Shown here one piece after another: positions 24,410 through 34,545 of a stretch of 64,000 nucleotides of DNA (position 1 is its first letter; each line of letters opens with the position of its first letter). The notes under the pieces were generated by a model. That model was not told the DNA's origin. It saw only the letters and a list, made by a program, of their open reading frames with translations, and did no database searches. Both the position numbers and the translations under genes were made by a program. The DNA comes from Oreohelix idahoensis (Eukaryota > Mollusca > Gastropoda > Stylommatophora > Oreohelicidae): the NCBI GenBank assembly GCA_024509875.1, contig JAMPIV010005827.1, forward strand, positions 343,501-407,500. Reading direction: 5' to 3'.

Positions 24410-25049
24410 TTATTTGAAATTCGAAATACATTGACAAATAAAGCATAAATAGGAAAATCCTAGATTAAGTCATGAGTTTCTCATATCTTGGTCTTACAAT
24501 AACAGAAGATGGCAGCAGTGAAACTAAAATCAAGAAGAGAATAGTAGTGACAAAAGCTGCATTAAATAACATAAGTCAAATACTGACATCTAAACAACTA
24601 ACTCACAAACTCAAACTGAGAATCATCAAGTGTTACACAAATTATTCATTACTGTCTGGTGTAGAAACATGGACAATGAACCAGTAATTGGAGGAAAAAA
24701 TTGAGGCTCTCGAGATGTGGATATACAGAAGAATATAGTGCATCTCATGAAAAGAGAAGATAACAAATACAGAGGTCCTAGAAAACCTAGTTTTGAAAAA
24801 AGAATTAATGAAGGAGATCAAAATTAGACAGCTAAACTGTTTTGGCCATTCACAAAGACATAATACCTTTACAGAAGACAGACTTGAAGGTAAACGTGTA
24901 AGAGGAAGACAGGGCTATAAATGGGAAGATAGCATCAAGAGATGGACAGGAAAGAGTCTACCAGAGTGCATCATCAAGACAACAGACTGAAGGCTTTGGA
25001 GATCCATTATAGCCGACCTTCATTGCGGAGATAGCAGCCGATGATGATG
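24410..25049 (+). mobile_element. LINE 3' end (RTE/CR1-like), with (ATG)n tail
   Basis: Frames at 24472-24687 and 24793-24990 match the region just downstream of the RT palm in many LINEs: Phe-Ser-Tyr-Leu-Gly-Leu-Thr-Ile-Thr-Glu-Asp-Gly, a Gly-Val-Glu-Thr-Trp-Thr-Met-Asn block, then Gly-His-Ser-Gln-Arg and Arg-Gly-Arg-Gln-Gly-Tyr-Lys-Trp. A stop separates them near 24687. The 3' end is a GATGATGATGA tail at 25038-25050, and the LTR element at 25055 is inserted into that tail. The palm and endonuclease are missing (5' truncation). Confidence 0.8.
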
Positions 25050-25054
25050 ATGAC
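25050..25054 (+). repeat. target-site duplication, left, of copy 2 (ATGAC)
   Basis: ATGAC immediately before the TG of the 5' LTR; the same five bases follow the 3' LTR at 34528-34532. Confidence 0.9.
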
Positions 25055-27345
25055 TGTGGTAAACTTCTAAATACAATATCTAAATTAGATTATAACAGTA
25101 TAGTGCATAAAGTCAAAGATAAAAAAGTACTAAAAATTTTAGGCGAGGATCGTAGGTTGTCGCCTACGCCTTCAGCGTATTATATGATAACGCAATGGCC
25201 GAACCAAAAGGGTACCCTAATTTTCAAATTCGTCATTGAGACAAACGTTCCACTTCCCTAGGTCAACTAAGTATTTGCCTAAATACATTGTAGAGAGGAG
25301 GGGAAACGGAGAAAACCCAACGCAAATCACGTCTCACATTTTTCTTAAAATAAAACTACTTGCTAGTATTGCCTTAGGCGGTTTTTCAAATTACGATGAA
25401 AAAGTGGACACTACGGTCAGGGAAACACGCTTAGCTCTTCTTGCGAATGACATAAACTCTCGTAATTAGCTTGAAAGTACATGAGAAAAGAATTGAACGG
25501 GAGGTAGTTTAAAAATCAACAACTAACATGGAAAAAAATATGGAATATTGAACCAAGCCGCGTAGCCCCATAAAAATCATATATTCGTGTACCTGAAGAT
25601 TTGCGGACTAAGAATATGTTATCAATTACATAAATAGTCCATTAGATAATCAAATATTGGGGATAATACATAGAGAATCGGAGATACTGTCAGGTCAAGT
25701 CATATCTGCTTAGATTGGATAGCATATTTTTTCGGGAAAAAATTAGGTCGAAGAAAGGCTAAGATAGTACGATGAAGGGGATTGGGTGGAATTTGAAGTG
25801 AGGCGAAATATTATACTAAACATATATTACCCGAGTAACGTAGTAGAAAGTTGAATTGTATTTTTGAAAGACTTTGTTTACAAGTGAAATAAGGATAATC
25901 ATTGGCCAGAGTAGTTGATATTGGGGAAAAAGCATTAGGTGAGGACGCCATTTTATAACAAAATTTTGCCAAGGAGCGATGAGAGCAGGCTTGTGCTGTG
26001 CAAACAATATTTCTCAAAAGCCTGGACAGAACGGCAGATCGAAAGTGTGCCAGTCATCGTTCACTTGTGTATTTCATTGAATAAATGTGGTAAGATTGAC
26101 TTTATTAACATGTATCTAAAATAAAAATTGAATGTGAGATAATAATGTACGACTATAAGTAAGTGTGCTGTAGCAAACCTAGGCAGAGCCTAGAGATTGA
26201 TCCACCATGTGGTAGACTATCAGAGAGGTGTTAGACTACAAGAAAATATGTATGATTGTCATCAAGGAGCATAACACCTATCCTATTGTATGGAAAAGAT
26301 TACAGCTGGAATTGCAGTGGCGTTGTAACTATTAGGGGAGAGGAATACTGGTGTACATTGTCACACCAAAAGATAATGGTGGCATAGGTTGGCATACAGC
26401 TATGACCCTTTTCGTTTGTTTGTAATGTACCTGTACTTAAATGTGGAATAGTATTGTATACTAGGTATAAAGAAGGATGCATAACCTTCACATTTCAGGG
26501 TCCTGGGTACTGACGTTAATGTAGTATCAAACGCTTGAGAACTGCTCGATTCAGGACTCTGTCTGTATACCTCGAGCCCATGCTAGTGGCCATTGCCTAT
26601 CAAACAGGTGGAACAGATTGTCAAGCGAGCAGAGGAAACGATCTACCTGTATTCTCCTGCCAAGTTAAGTTCTTGTTCGGCACCTGGCAGCTCAACTTAA
26701 AAGAACTAGAAAGTGATAGTGAAGAAAACTGTGAATAGTTATTAATATTTCCACAAGTGACAAACGAAAACAGACATAACTTAAAGGGAGTGATTATAAC
26801 CAACAACCTATTGTTTGATACCAGTATTACCTCAAAGTAGAAGAATACAACTACACACTCATATTAGCATAATATTGTATGTATGGACAGAAGATCTACT
26901 GTGTTATTGGACTGTTGTAAATGATTCTTTTGATTTCACTTTTGATTGTCAGTCCTGGTTCAAAATAAATTAGAATCAGGATAATAAATTGTAAAAAATT
27001 CTATGTACACAAATTTCAACCACTGTCTTAAATAAGATAGCCTTTTAAAGTGTCGTTGGTATGTTATTGTTGTAATACTGTTGGTTGTTGTGGATAATAA
27101 CCTATTTGTTTGTATGTTAGTTGGTTATTGCACCCTACACTCTACATTCATAACCCTAGACACTACACGAAGTCATTTTATATAATAATATAGATTAATT
27201 TTGAATGAGATCAAAAGGGTGGTAGCGGAAAGGTACTCTGAAAAGTTTACAATACTATTTGTTCAATTCAGAGACCTTCATAGCTGATCTCATTCAATAC
27301 AATAATAATACATAACAATAATTCATAACATCAAAACCCACCACA
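25055..27345 (+). repeat. 5' LTR of copy 2 (2291 bp)
   Basis: Direct repeat of 32225-34527. It should contain the promoter and poly(A) signal (several AATAAA strings, for example near 26080 and 26966). Unusually long for Ty3/Gypsy. The small frames it contains are present in both LTRs only because the LTRs are nearly identical. Confidence 0.97.
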
Positions 27346-27437
27346 TATATTGGGGTCTCGCTCCTGGGATTGAATTTCTCATAGCACAAACTATATTGGG
27401 TAGCTCGCTTCTGGGATTTTAAATTCTTAAAATATTA
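27346..27437 (+). promoter_or_regulatory. primer-binding-site region, tandemly duplicated (46-bp period)
   Basis: Five bases after the LTR end a TGGGGTCTCGCTCCTGGGAT string begins, ending in the TGG expected for pairing with a tRNA CCA end. A diverged copy of the same region (TATATTGGG...CTCGCTTCTGGGATT) starts 46 bases later at 27392. The tRNA identity is uncertain; the overall pattern resembles the proline-tRNA primer sites of some retroviruses, but it does not match exactly. Confidence 0.55.
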
Positions 27438-27608
27438 TCAATTATATTAGGAATCTCAGATAGTATAAAACTAAAAGTATTCCTTTTGTGGAAATGAAAT
27501 AGTGGTTGAGCTATCAGTGCCTGTGGTTGTTCTTGGTTATCATTAGAAATTGTTAGCCATAATTAGAAATTTATATAGTTAGAAATTTTAAAGGTTGCAT
27601 AGTACAGA

Positions 27609-28894
27609 ATGGCTGATCTGGCAAAGTTTCGATCTGCTGCTGTGCAGACTGCTAAAGAAATGAATATGGAGGGTCAAGCTTTGATTCAATATGTAACTTC
27701 AGAATGCGACAAGTATATTGAAAGGGAAGATAGGAAGATAGCAGAAGAAAGAAAATTACAGTTACAAATTGAGGCTGACAAAGAAATTAAGAGGTTGCAG
27801 ATTGAGGCTGACAAGGAGGCTAGGGCATTGGAGGCAGATAGGGGGACAGAGATTAAAAGGCTCCAGTATGAAGTTGGAGGCAGAAAGAGAAGAAAAGAGA
27901 CTGGCTGCAGAAAGAGAAGAAAAGAGATTAGCTACCGAAAGAGAAGAAAAGAGACTGGCTGCAGAAAGAGAAGAAAGAGATTAGCTACCGAAAGAGAAGA
28001 AAAGAGACTGGCTGCAGAAAGAGAAGCAGAGGAAAGAAGACAGGCTGCAGAGAGGGAAGCAGAAAAGGAGGAGAAGAGATTACAGAGGGAGCATGAGCTA
28101 CGACTAAGGGAGTTAGAATTTCAAGGCCATGCTCCTGAAAATGGTGCCAGACCATTTGCCTCAGATGCCACTGCTAGTCAGGGAGCCTCAACCTCAGCTA
28201 TGGGTTTTCATGTAGATCATTTTGTTGAGAAAGACGATGACATAGAAGGGTATTTAAGTAGATTTGAGCTTTTGGCTACTACATATGGGTTAGAGAGAGA
28301 GAGGTGGAGCCTCAAGTTATCCCAAGGGGAACGGCTTATGAAGTTTTTGCCAAGATGAGCAGAGATGACCAAGACAATTATGACATGCTAAAGCAGGCTC
28401 TTTTATTAAGATACGAAAAGAACGGAGAATTTTATAGAAAAAAATTTAGGAATGCCAAACTACTGTCGGGTGAGACTTATAACCAGTTCTCTGCACGGTT
28501 AGAGACCTACTTGGAGAAATGGACTGCTCTGGGGAAAACCCAAGATCTTAAGGAAATGATCCTTATTGAGCAGCTAAGAGAGTCCATGGCTCCAGACCTG
28601 AGAAAGTTTCTCATGGAACAAGGTGCAGAGAGGCTGGGTGAGTTACTCAATGTCGCTGAGAGGTATCAGGCAGCCCAAGCAGAAGTAGTTGGTAATAAAA
28701 AGAAACAGGTAGACAATTTTAAAGCACCTCAAAACTTTAATAAGTTTGACCATAGAGAACAGAACAAAGGTAAGCACCAGTTTGATAGGCCACACAATGA
28801 CTATAAAAATAAAACCCCACAATTCAATGAAAGGAAATATGATGAAAGAAAACCTTTTAACCAAGGAAAGAAGTGGTGTAAAAGTGTCAGATGA
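27609..28894 (+). pseudogene. gag: gag of copy 2 (coiled coil, SCAN-like capsid, zinc knuckle), frameshifted
   Basis: The start Met at 27609 (Met-Ala-Asp-Leu-Ala-Lys-Phe) is the first in frame after the leader. Residues ~40-190 form a Glu/Lys/Arg coiled coil with tandem repeats, part of which (about 27880-27985) is read in a shifted frame and then returns. The capsid domain spans about 28190-28680 and resembles the SCAN fold (Arg-Tyr-Glu-Lys-Asn-Gly-Glu-Phe-Tyr-Arg-Lys-Lys-Phe). A deletion near 28328 shifts the frame so that 27609-28358 and 28304-28894 overlap, and another shift near 28885 falls inside the CCHC zinc knuckle, whose later His and Cys are at the start of the next frame. Confidence 0.88.
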
Positions 28895-31620
28895 ACAACC
28901 ATAACACCGACAATTGTAGAAGGAAACCTCCTAATTTCGCTGCAATGAAAATGGGGAGAAAGGGAGTAAAGGTCAACTCTACTGAACAACAGGAACCTTA
29001 CCACCCCCCAGTGTGTGAAGATGTAACATGCAATGGAGTCACCATAAGGTGTTTGTATGATACTGGATTAGATTATGATTCAGTTGTGAGTTCTCACCTG
29101 GTGCAGGCAGATCAATACACCACAGAAACAGTGGAGATTCAAGCTGCAACCAAGGACGTAGCGACCATGACACTTTCCGTCACCCGGATAAATGTGAAAA
29201 CGCGATATGTGGAAGGAATCATAAAAGCAGCAGTGATAAATGAACCAATCTACCCTCTGATATTGGGGTGTAGATATGTCTTCTTGTGGAATCCCAAGAG
29301 ACCTGTGATCATGGCAACAGTGCAGACCAGATCACAGTCTAAAAAGGAGGAGGATAATCCAATAAATACCCACCCAGATGAGATGAGGAAGGCACAGGCG
29401 GAGGATAAGACCCTCAAGCCTTGTTTTAAGAAATTGCCCAAATGTCATACACCTCCAGGCAAGGGAGACTTCTATATGAAGAACAAATTGATTTATAGGA
29501 AGGCTGGAACTGGATCCCATGGTCACGGACAACTGGTTCTTCCCATTTCATATAGGACTAAAGTGTTGGAACTAGGGCATGCGACTCCCTTCAGTGGTCA
29601 TATGGGGATCAACGCAACAGGACAGTGTATAGCTTGTCATTATTTCTGGCCAGGGATAACTAAAGACATAAAGAGATATGTAAACTCCTGTCCAGAATGC
29701 CAATGGGTAGCTCCAAAGCATTGGACTGCTCCAGCAACCTTAGGGGAAATGCCCATAGTGGGAACACCCTTTGAAAGAGTTGCAGTGGACATTGTGGGAC
29801 CTCTCACTCGGACCAAGAGGAGGAACAGTTACATTCTGACTCTGGTGGACACTTGTTCTATGTGGGGAAAGGCGGTAGCCCTGTCATCAATCGATTCGAA
29901 ACATGTGGCAGAGGCATTACTCACAATCTTCACCAGGTTAGGCTTTCCCAACCAAATTTTGACTGATAATGGCTCTCAGTTCAAAGGGAAACTAACTGAA
30001 GAAGTATTCAGGATCTTTCAAGCCAAACACTTTCATTGTAGCCTGTACCATCCCCAAGGAAATGGCCAAGTGGAAAGATTTAATAAGACACTCATGTCGA
30101 TCCTGAGAAAGTTGGCACATGAAAAACCAGATAGATGGGACCAGCACCTTCCCGCCGCCCTGTTTGCCTATCGGGAGGTACCCCATAGTTCAACCGGTAT
30201 GGCCCCGGCAACCTTGTTATTTGGAAGGCCAATAAAAGGTCCATTAGAAGCATTGTTAAGGACATGGACCGATGAAAAGGCAGAAGAAAATATTACCTCA
30301 TCATATCAATATGTGAACGAGCTGACCACTCGTCTTAATACTGGCTGGAAACTTGCCAATGAAAATTTGAGACAAGCCAGGAAAAAGCATGCTGCCTATT
30401 ACAATAAGAAAGCGAAGGATCGAGAATTAGCTGTGGGAGAGAAGGTGCTCCTTCTACTGCCCGGCAGCCATAATAAATTGCAAATTGGATGGCAAGGTCC
30501 ATATACAGTTCTAGAGAAGGTGTCTAGAACAAATTATAAGATAGATAAGAAAGGGAAAGAGAAAATCTATCATGTGAATCTCCTGAAAAAATATCTGGAA
30601 AGAGAAAACCAGGAGGAGACACACCTACTGACCTTGTCTGTTGCAATGGAAATGAAAAAGGAACCACTCACCTCTCATGAATATCCTTTACATCCCTGTG
30701 AGACCGCTGCACAGGTCAAAATCAGCACACACTTAACGAAAAATCAGAGGGAGAGAGTTCAACAGGTTCTGAATGATCATACAGATGTGTTAACGGACCG
30801 ACCGGGGCATACACATTTATTAGAGTATGATATGAAACTCATAGACCCAACACCAATCTGTATGAGAGCCTGTTCGATTCCGTTCGCTAAAGAAAAAGCT
30901 TTAAAGGAGGAGATAGATTATCTGTTGAGAGAAGGAATTATCTCGCACAGTGAATCTCCTTACAGCTCCAGTGTGGTTCTGTTAAGAAAACCCTCTGGAG
31001 AACACAGACTGTGTATAGATTACAGGAAACTGAATGCTGTCACAGAAGGTCAGGTGGATCCATTACCTGATACAAATCAGCTGTTTGCCAGGCTGAATAA
31101 AGCTAATTATTTCTCTAAAGTGGATCTGAGCAAAGGCTACTATCAGATTCCAGTAAAGCCGGAGGTTAGACCTTATTTAGCCTTTATCACCTCGGAAGGA
31201 CATTATGAATTTAACATGTTGCCATTCGGGCTGAAAAATGCACCGAGTGTGTTTTCGAGGATGATGAGAAAATTACTGGATCCCCTGAATAATCCATGCA
31301 TCACCAACTTCATGGATGATATTCTCATAGCGACTGAAACATTTGAGGAACACATTAACTCTCTGGATATGTTGTTTAATCGACTTAGAGAGACAAATTT
31401 GACAGCTAGACCGACGAAATGCTGTGTTGGATGTAAAGAGCTGGAATTCTTGAGACACACAATACATCAGGGAAACATGACCCCTGACCCCAAGAATCTG
31501 GAGAAGTTGAAAAAAGCACCAAGACCACAGACAAAAAAAAAGATGTGCGATCTTTTGTCTCATTATGTGGTTTCTACCAAAAGTATATTAAAAACTTTAA
31601 CTCCATATGTGCTCCATTGA
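28891..31620 (+). CDS. pol: Pol of copy 2: protease-integrase-reverse transcriptase (909 codons)
   Basis: Continuous frame. Protease: catalytic Asp-Thr-Gly at residues 57-59, second signature near 123-127. Integrase: H2C2 zinc finger (His230, His237, Cys267, Cys270), DD35E core (Asp300, Asp359, Glu395), GPY/F module at 533-545. RT follows at ~620-850: Arg-Leu-Cys-Ile-Asp-Tyr-Arg near 706-712, motif A Asp745, catalytic Phe-Met-Asp-Asp at 807-810. The first Met is probably not a true start, since homology continues upstream into the gag zinc knuckle in another frame. The frame ends through a shift at the nine-A run 31533-31541. All catalytic residues of the three enzymes are present. Confidence 0.95.
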   Translation: MNNHNTDNCRRKPPNFAAMKMGRKGVKVNSTEQQEPYHPPVCEDVTCNGVTIRCLYDTGLDYDSVVSSHLVQADQYTTETVEIQAATKDVATMTLSVTRINVKTRYVEGIIKAAVINEPIYPLILGCRYVFLWNPKRPVIMATVQTRSQSKKEEDNPINTHPDEMRKAQAEDKTLKPCFKKLPKCHTPPGKGDFYMKNKLIYRKAGTGSHGHGQLVLPISYRTKVLELGHATPFSGHMGINATGQCIACHYFWPGITKDIKRYVNSCPECQWVAPKHWTAPATLGEMPIVGTPFERVAVDIVGPLTRTKRRNSYILTLVDTCSMWGKAVALSSIDSKHVAEALLTIFTRLGFPNQILTDNGSQFKGKLTEEVFRIFQAKHFHCSLYHPQGNGQVERFNKTLMSILRKLAHEKPDRWDQHLPAALFAYREVPHSSTGMAPATLLFGRPIKGPLEALLRTWTDEKAEENITSSYQYVNELTTRLNTGWKLANENLRQARKKHAAYYNKKAKDRELAVGEKVLLLLPGSHNKLQIGWQGPYTVLEKVSRTNYKIDKKGKEKIYHVNLLKKYLERENQEETHLLTLSVAMEMKKEPLTSHEYPLHPCETAAQVKISTHLTKNQRERVQQVLNDHTDVLTDRPGHTHLLEYDMKLIDPTPICMRACSIPFAKEKALKEEIDYLLREGIISHSESPYSSSVVLLRKPSGEHRLCIDYRKLNAVTEGQVDPLPDTNQLFARLNKANYFSKVDLSKGYYQIPVKPEVRPYLAFITSEGHYEFNMLPFGLKNAPSVFSRMMRKLLDPLNNPCITNFMDDILIATETFEEHINSLDMLFNRLRETNLTARPTKCCVGCKELEFLRHTIHQGNMTPDPKNLEKLKKAPRPQTKKKMCDLLSHYVVSTKSILKTLTPYVLH

Positions 31621-32153
31621 CTGATTTAACGCGCAAAGGAAATCCTGATAGAATTACTTGTTCAGCGCAGTGTGAATTAGCCTACCAAGAGTTGAAAGAA
31701 AAACTCACAAGCAGGCCTATTTTGAAATTACCTGACTTGAGTCAAGAATTCATTGTGAGAACGGATGCTAGTAATATAGGTTTGGGTGCAGCTCTATTAC
31801 AAAGGTCAAATTCACTTGATGGGGAATTAACCCCAGTAGCTTATGCTAGTCGTAAGTTGAACACAGCAGAACAAAAATATTCAACAAGTGAAAAAGAATG
31901 TTTGGCGGTCATATGGGCTATAAAAAAGTTCCAGATTTATCTCTATGGTAAATCATTTAAGATCCAAACAGATCATAAACCATTCGTGTGTCTGTCACAA
32001 GCAAGGCATGAAAATGCTAGATTATTACGTTGGTCGTTGCTCTTACAGCCATACCAGTTTACCATAGAATATATTCCAGGCAAAACCAATGTAGGTGCCG
32101 ATTTTTTAAGCAGACTTCCGTACGACGAACATCAGAGTAATCACCAGGCATAA
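31545..32153 (+). CDS. rnh: RNase H of copy 2 (frameshifted from RT)
   Basis: A 202-codon frame contains the RT connection region (residues ~1-60), then RNase H: Arg-Thr-Asp-Ala-Ser-Asn with Asp74, Ser-Glu-Lys-Glu-Cys-Leu with Glu118, Gln-Thr-Asp-His-Lys with Asp143, and a terminal Gly-Ala-Asp-Phe-Leu-Ser-Arg block. It overlaps the end of the 28891 frame. The break lies at a nine-A homopolymer where copy 1 has six A's, so a one-base length change, biological or from sequencing, separated it from RT. It degrades RNA in RNA:DNA hybrids. Confidence 0.92.
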   Translation: MRSFVSLCGFYQKYIKNFNSICAPLTDLTRKGNPDRITCSAQCELAYQELKEKLTSRPILKLPDLSQEFIVRTDASNIGLGAALLQRSNSLDGELTPVAYASRKLNTAEQKYSTSEKECLAVIWAIKKFQIYLYGKSFKIQTDHKPFVCLSQARHENARLLRWSLLLQPYQFTIEYIPGKTNVGADFLSRLPYDEHQSNHQA

Positions 32154-32211
32154 GTAGTAAATTTATCTATGTGTATTTAAAAGTAGGAACTGACATATGA
32201 TAGTCTGTTCT

Positions 32212-32222
32212 AAGTGGGGAGA
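32212..32222 (+). promoter_or_regulatory. polypurine tract of copy 2
   Basis: AAGTGGGGAGA two bases before the 3' LTR, identical to the tract of copy 1 at 4304-4314. Confidence 0.8.
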
Positions 32223-32224
32223 TA

Positions 32225-34527
32225 TGTGGTAAACTTCTAAATACAATATCTAAATTAGATTATAACAGTATAGTGCATAAAGTCAAAGATAAAAAAGTAC
32301 TAAAAATTTTAGGCGAGAATCGTAGGTTGTCGCCTACGCCTTCAGCGTATTATTTGATAACGCAATGGCCGAACCAAAAGGGTACCCTAATTTTCAAATT
32401 CGTCATTGAGACAAACGTTCCACTTCCCTAGGTCAACTAAGTATTTGCCTAAATACATTGTAGAGAGGAGGGGAAACGGAGAAAACCCAACGCAAATTAC
32501 GTCTCACATTGTTCTAAAAATAAAACTACTTGCTAGTAATGCCTTAGGCGGTTTTTCAAATTACGATGAAAAAATGGACACTACGGTCAGGGAAACACGC
32601 TTAGCTCTTATTGCGAATGACATAAACTCTCGTAATTAGCTTGAAAGTACATGAGAAAAGAATTGAACGGGAGGTAGTTTAAAAATCAACAACTAACATG
32701 GAAAAAAATATGGAATATTGAACCAAGCCGCGTGGCCCCATAAAAATCATATATTCGTGTACCTGAAGATTTGCTGACTAAGAATATGTTATCAATTACA
32801 TAAATAGTCCATTAGATAATCAAATATTGGGGATAATACATAGAGAATCGGAGATACTGTCAGGTCAAGTCATATCTGCTTAGATTGGATAGCATATTTT
32901 TTCGGGAAAAAATTAGGTTGAAGAAAGGCTAAGATAGTACGATGAAGGGGATTGGGTGGAATTTGAAGTGAGGCGAAATATTATTGGCCGATCTCGTACT
33001 AAACATATATTACCCGAGTAACGTAGTAGAAAGTTGAATTGTATTTTTGAAAGACTTTGTTTACAAGTGAAATAAGGATAATCATTGGCCAGAGTAGTTG
33101 ATATTGGGGAAAAAGCATTAGGTGAGGACGCCATTTTATAACAAAATTTTGCCAAGGAGCGATGAGAGCAGGCTTGTGCTGTGCAAACAATATTTCTCAA
33201 AAGCCTGGACAGAACGGCAGATCGAAAGTGTGCCAGTCATCGTTCACTTGTGTATTTCATTGAATAAATGTGGTAAGATTGACTTTATTAACATGTATCT
33301 AAAATAAAAATTGAATGTGAGATAATAATGTACGACTATAAGTAAGTGTGCTGTAGCAAACCTAGGCAGAGCCTAGAGATTGATCCACCATGTGGTAGAC
33401 TATCAGAGAGGTGTTAGACCACAAGAAAATATGTATGATAGTCATCAAGGAGCATAACACCTATCCTATTGTATGGAAAAGATTACAGCTGGAATTGCAG
33501 TGGCGTTGTAACTATTAGGGGAGAGGAATACTGGTGTACATTGTCACACCAAAAGATAATGGTGGCATAGGTTGGCATACAGCTATGACCCTTTTCGTTT
33601 GTTTGTAATGTACCTGTACTTAAATGTGGAATAGTATTGTATACTAGGTATAAAGAAGGATGCATAACCTTCACATTTTAGGGTCCTGGGTACTGACGTT
33701 AAAGTAGTATCAAACTCTTGAGAACTGCTCGATTCAGGACTCTGTCTGTATACCTCGAGCCCATGCTAGTGGCCATTGCCTATCAAACAGGTGGAACAGA
33801 TTGTCAAGCGAGCAGAGGAAACGATCTACCTGTATTCTCCTGCCAAGTTAAGTTCTTGTTCGGCACCTGGCAGCTCAACTTAAAAGAACTAGAAAGTGAT
33901 AGTGAAGAAAACTGTGAATAGTTATTAATATTTCCACAAGTGACAAACGAAAACAGACATAACTTAAAGGGAGTGATTATAACCAACAACCTATTGTTTG
34001 ATACCAGTATTACCTCAAATAGAAGAATACAACTACACACTCATATTAGCATAATATTGTATGTATGGACAGAAGATCTACTGTGTTATTGGACTGTTGT
34101 AAATGATTCTTTTGATTTCACTTTTGATTGTCAGTCCTGGTTCAAAATAAATTAGAATCAGGATAATAAATTGTAAAAAATTCTATGTACACAAATTTCA
34201 ACCACTGTCTTAAATAAGATAGCCTTTTAAAGTGTCGTTGGTATGTTATTGTTGTAATACTGTTGGTTGTTGTGGATAATAACCTATTTGTTTGTATGTT
34301 AGTTGGTTATTGCACCCTACACTCTACATTCATAACCCTAGACACTACACGAAGTCATTTTATATAATAATATAGATTAATTTTGAATGAGATCAAAAGG
34401 GTGGTAGCGGAAAGGTACTCTGAAAAGTTTACAATACTATTTGTTAAATTCAGAGACTTTCATAGCTGATCTCATTCAATACAATAATAATACTTAACAA
34501 TAATTCATAACATCAAAACCCACCACA
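32225..34527 (+). repeat. 3' LTR of copy 2 (2303 bp)
   Basis: Direct repeat of 25055-27345. It carries a 13-base insertion near 32984 (TGGCCGATCTCG region) absent from the 5' LTR and lacks one base near 34019. Confidence 0.97.
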
Positions 34528-34532
34528 ATGAC
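34528..34532 (+). repeat. target-site duplication, right, of copy 2 (ATGAC)
   Basis: Matches 25050-25054 exactly. It lies 14-18 bases inside the intron that follows the exon at 34546-34590. Confidence 0.9.
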
Positions 34533-34545
34533 AAATAAAACTTAC

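Larger units (their letters stand above)
25055..34527 (+). mobile_element. complete Gmr1-type Ty3/Gypsy LTR retrotransposon, copy 2
   Basis: Both ends are defined: 2.29-kb and 2.30-kb LTRs starting TGTGG and ending CCACA, flanked by the 5-bp duplication ATGAC. Total 9473 bp. Internal order is primer-site region, gag, protease, integrase, GPY/F module, reverse transcriptase, RNase H, polypurine tract. There is no envelope frame between RNase H and the LTR (only 71 bases). Integrase before RT within an otherwise Ty3/Gypsy polyprotein is the hallmark of the Gmr1-like clade. By eye the LTRs differ at about 19 sites plus a 13-base and a 1-base indel, so insertion is relatively recent. Three frameshifts make this copy non-autonomous as assembled. 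Confidence 0.96.

Noticed and set aside
26535..26738. 67-codon frame preserved identically in both LTRs (also 33718-33921)
   Set aside because: The LTRs are nearly identical because of recent insertion, so shared frames do not show selection; no known domain.
32154..32224. Envelope gene of the LTR element
   Set aside because: Only 71 bases lie between RNase H and the 3' LTR; no envelope frame exists in either copy.
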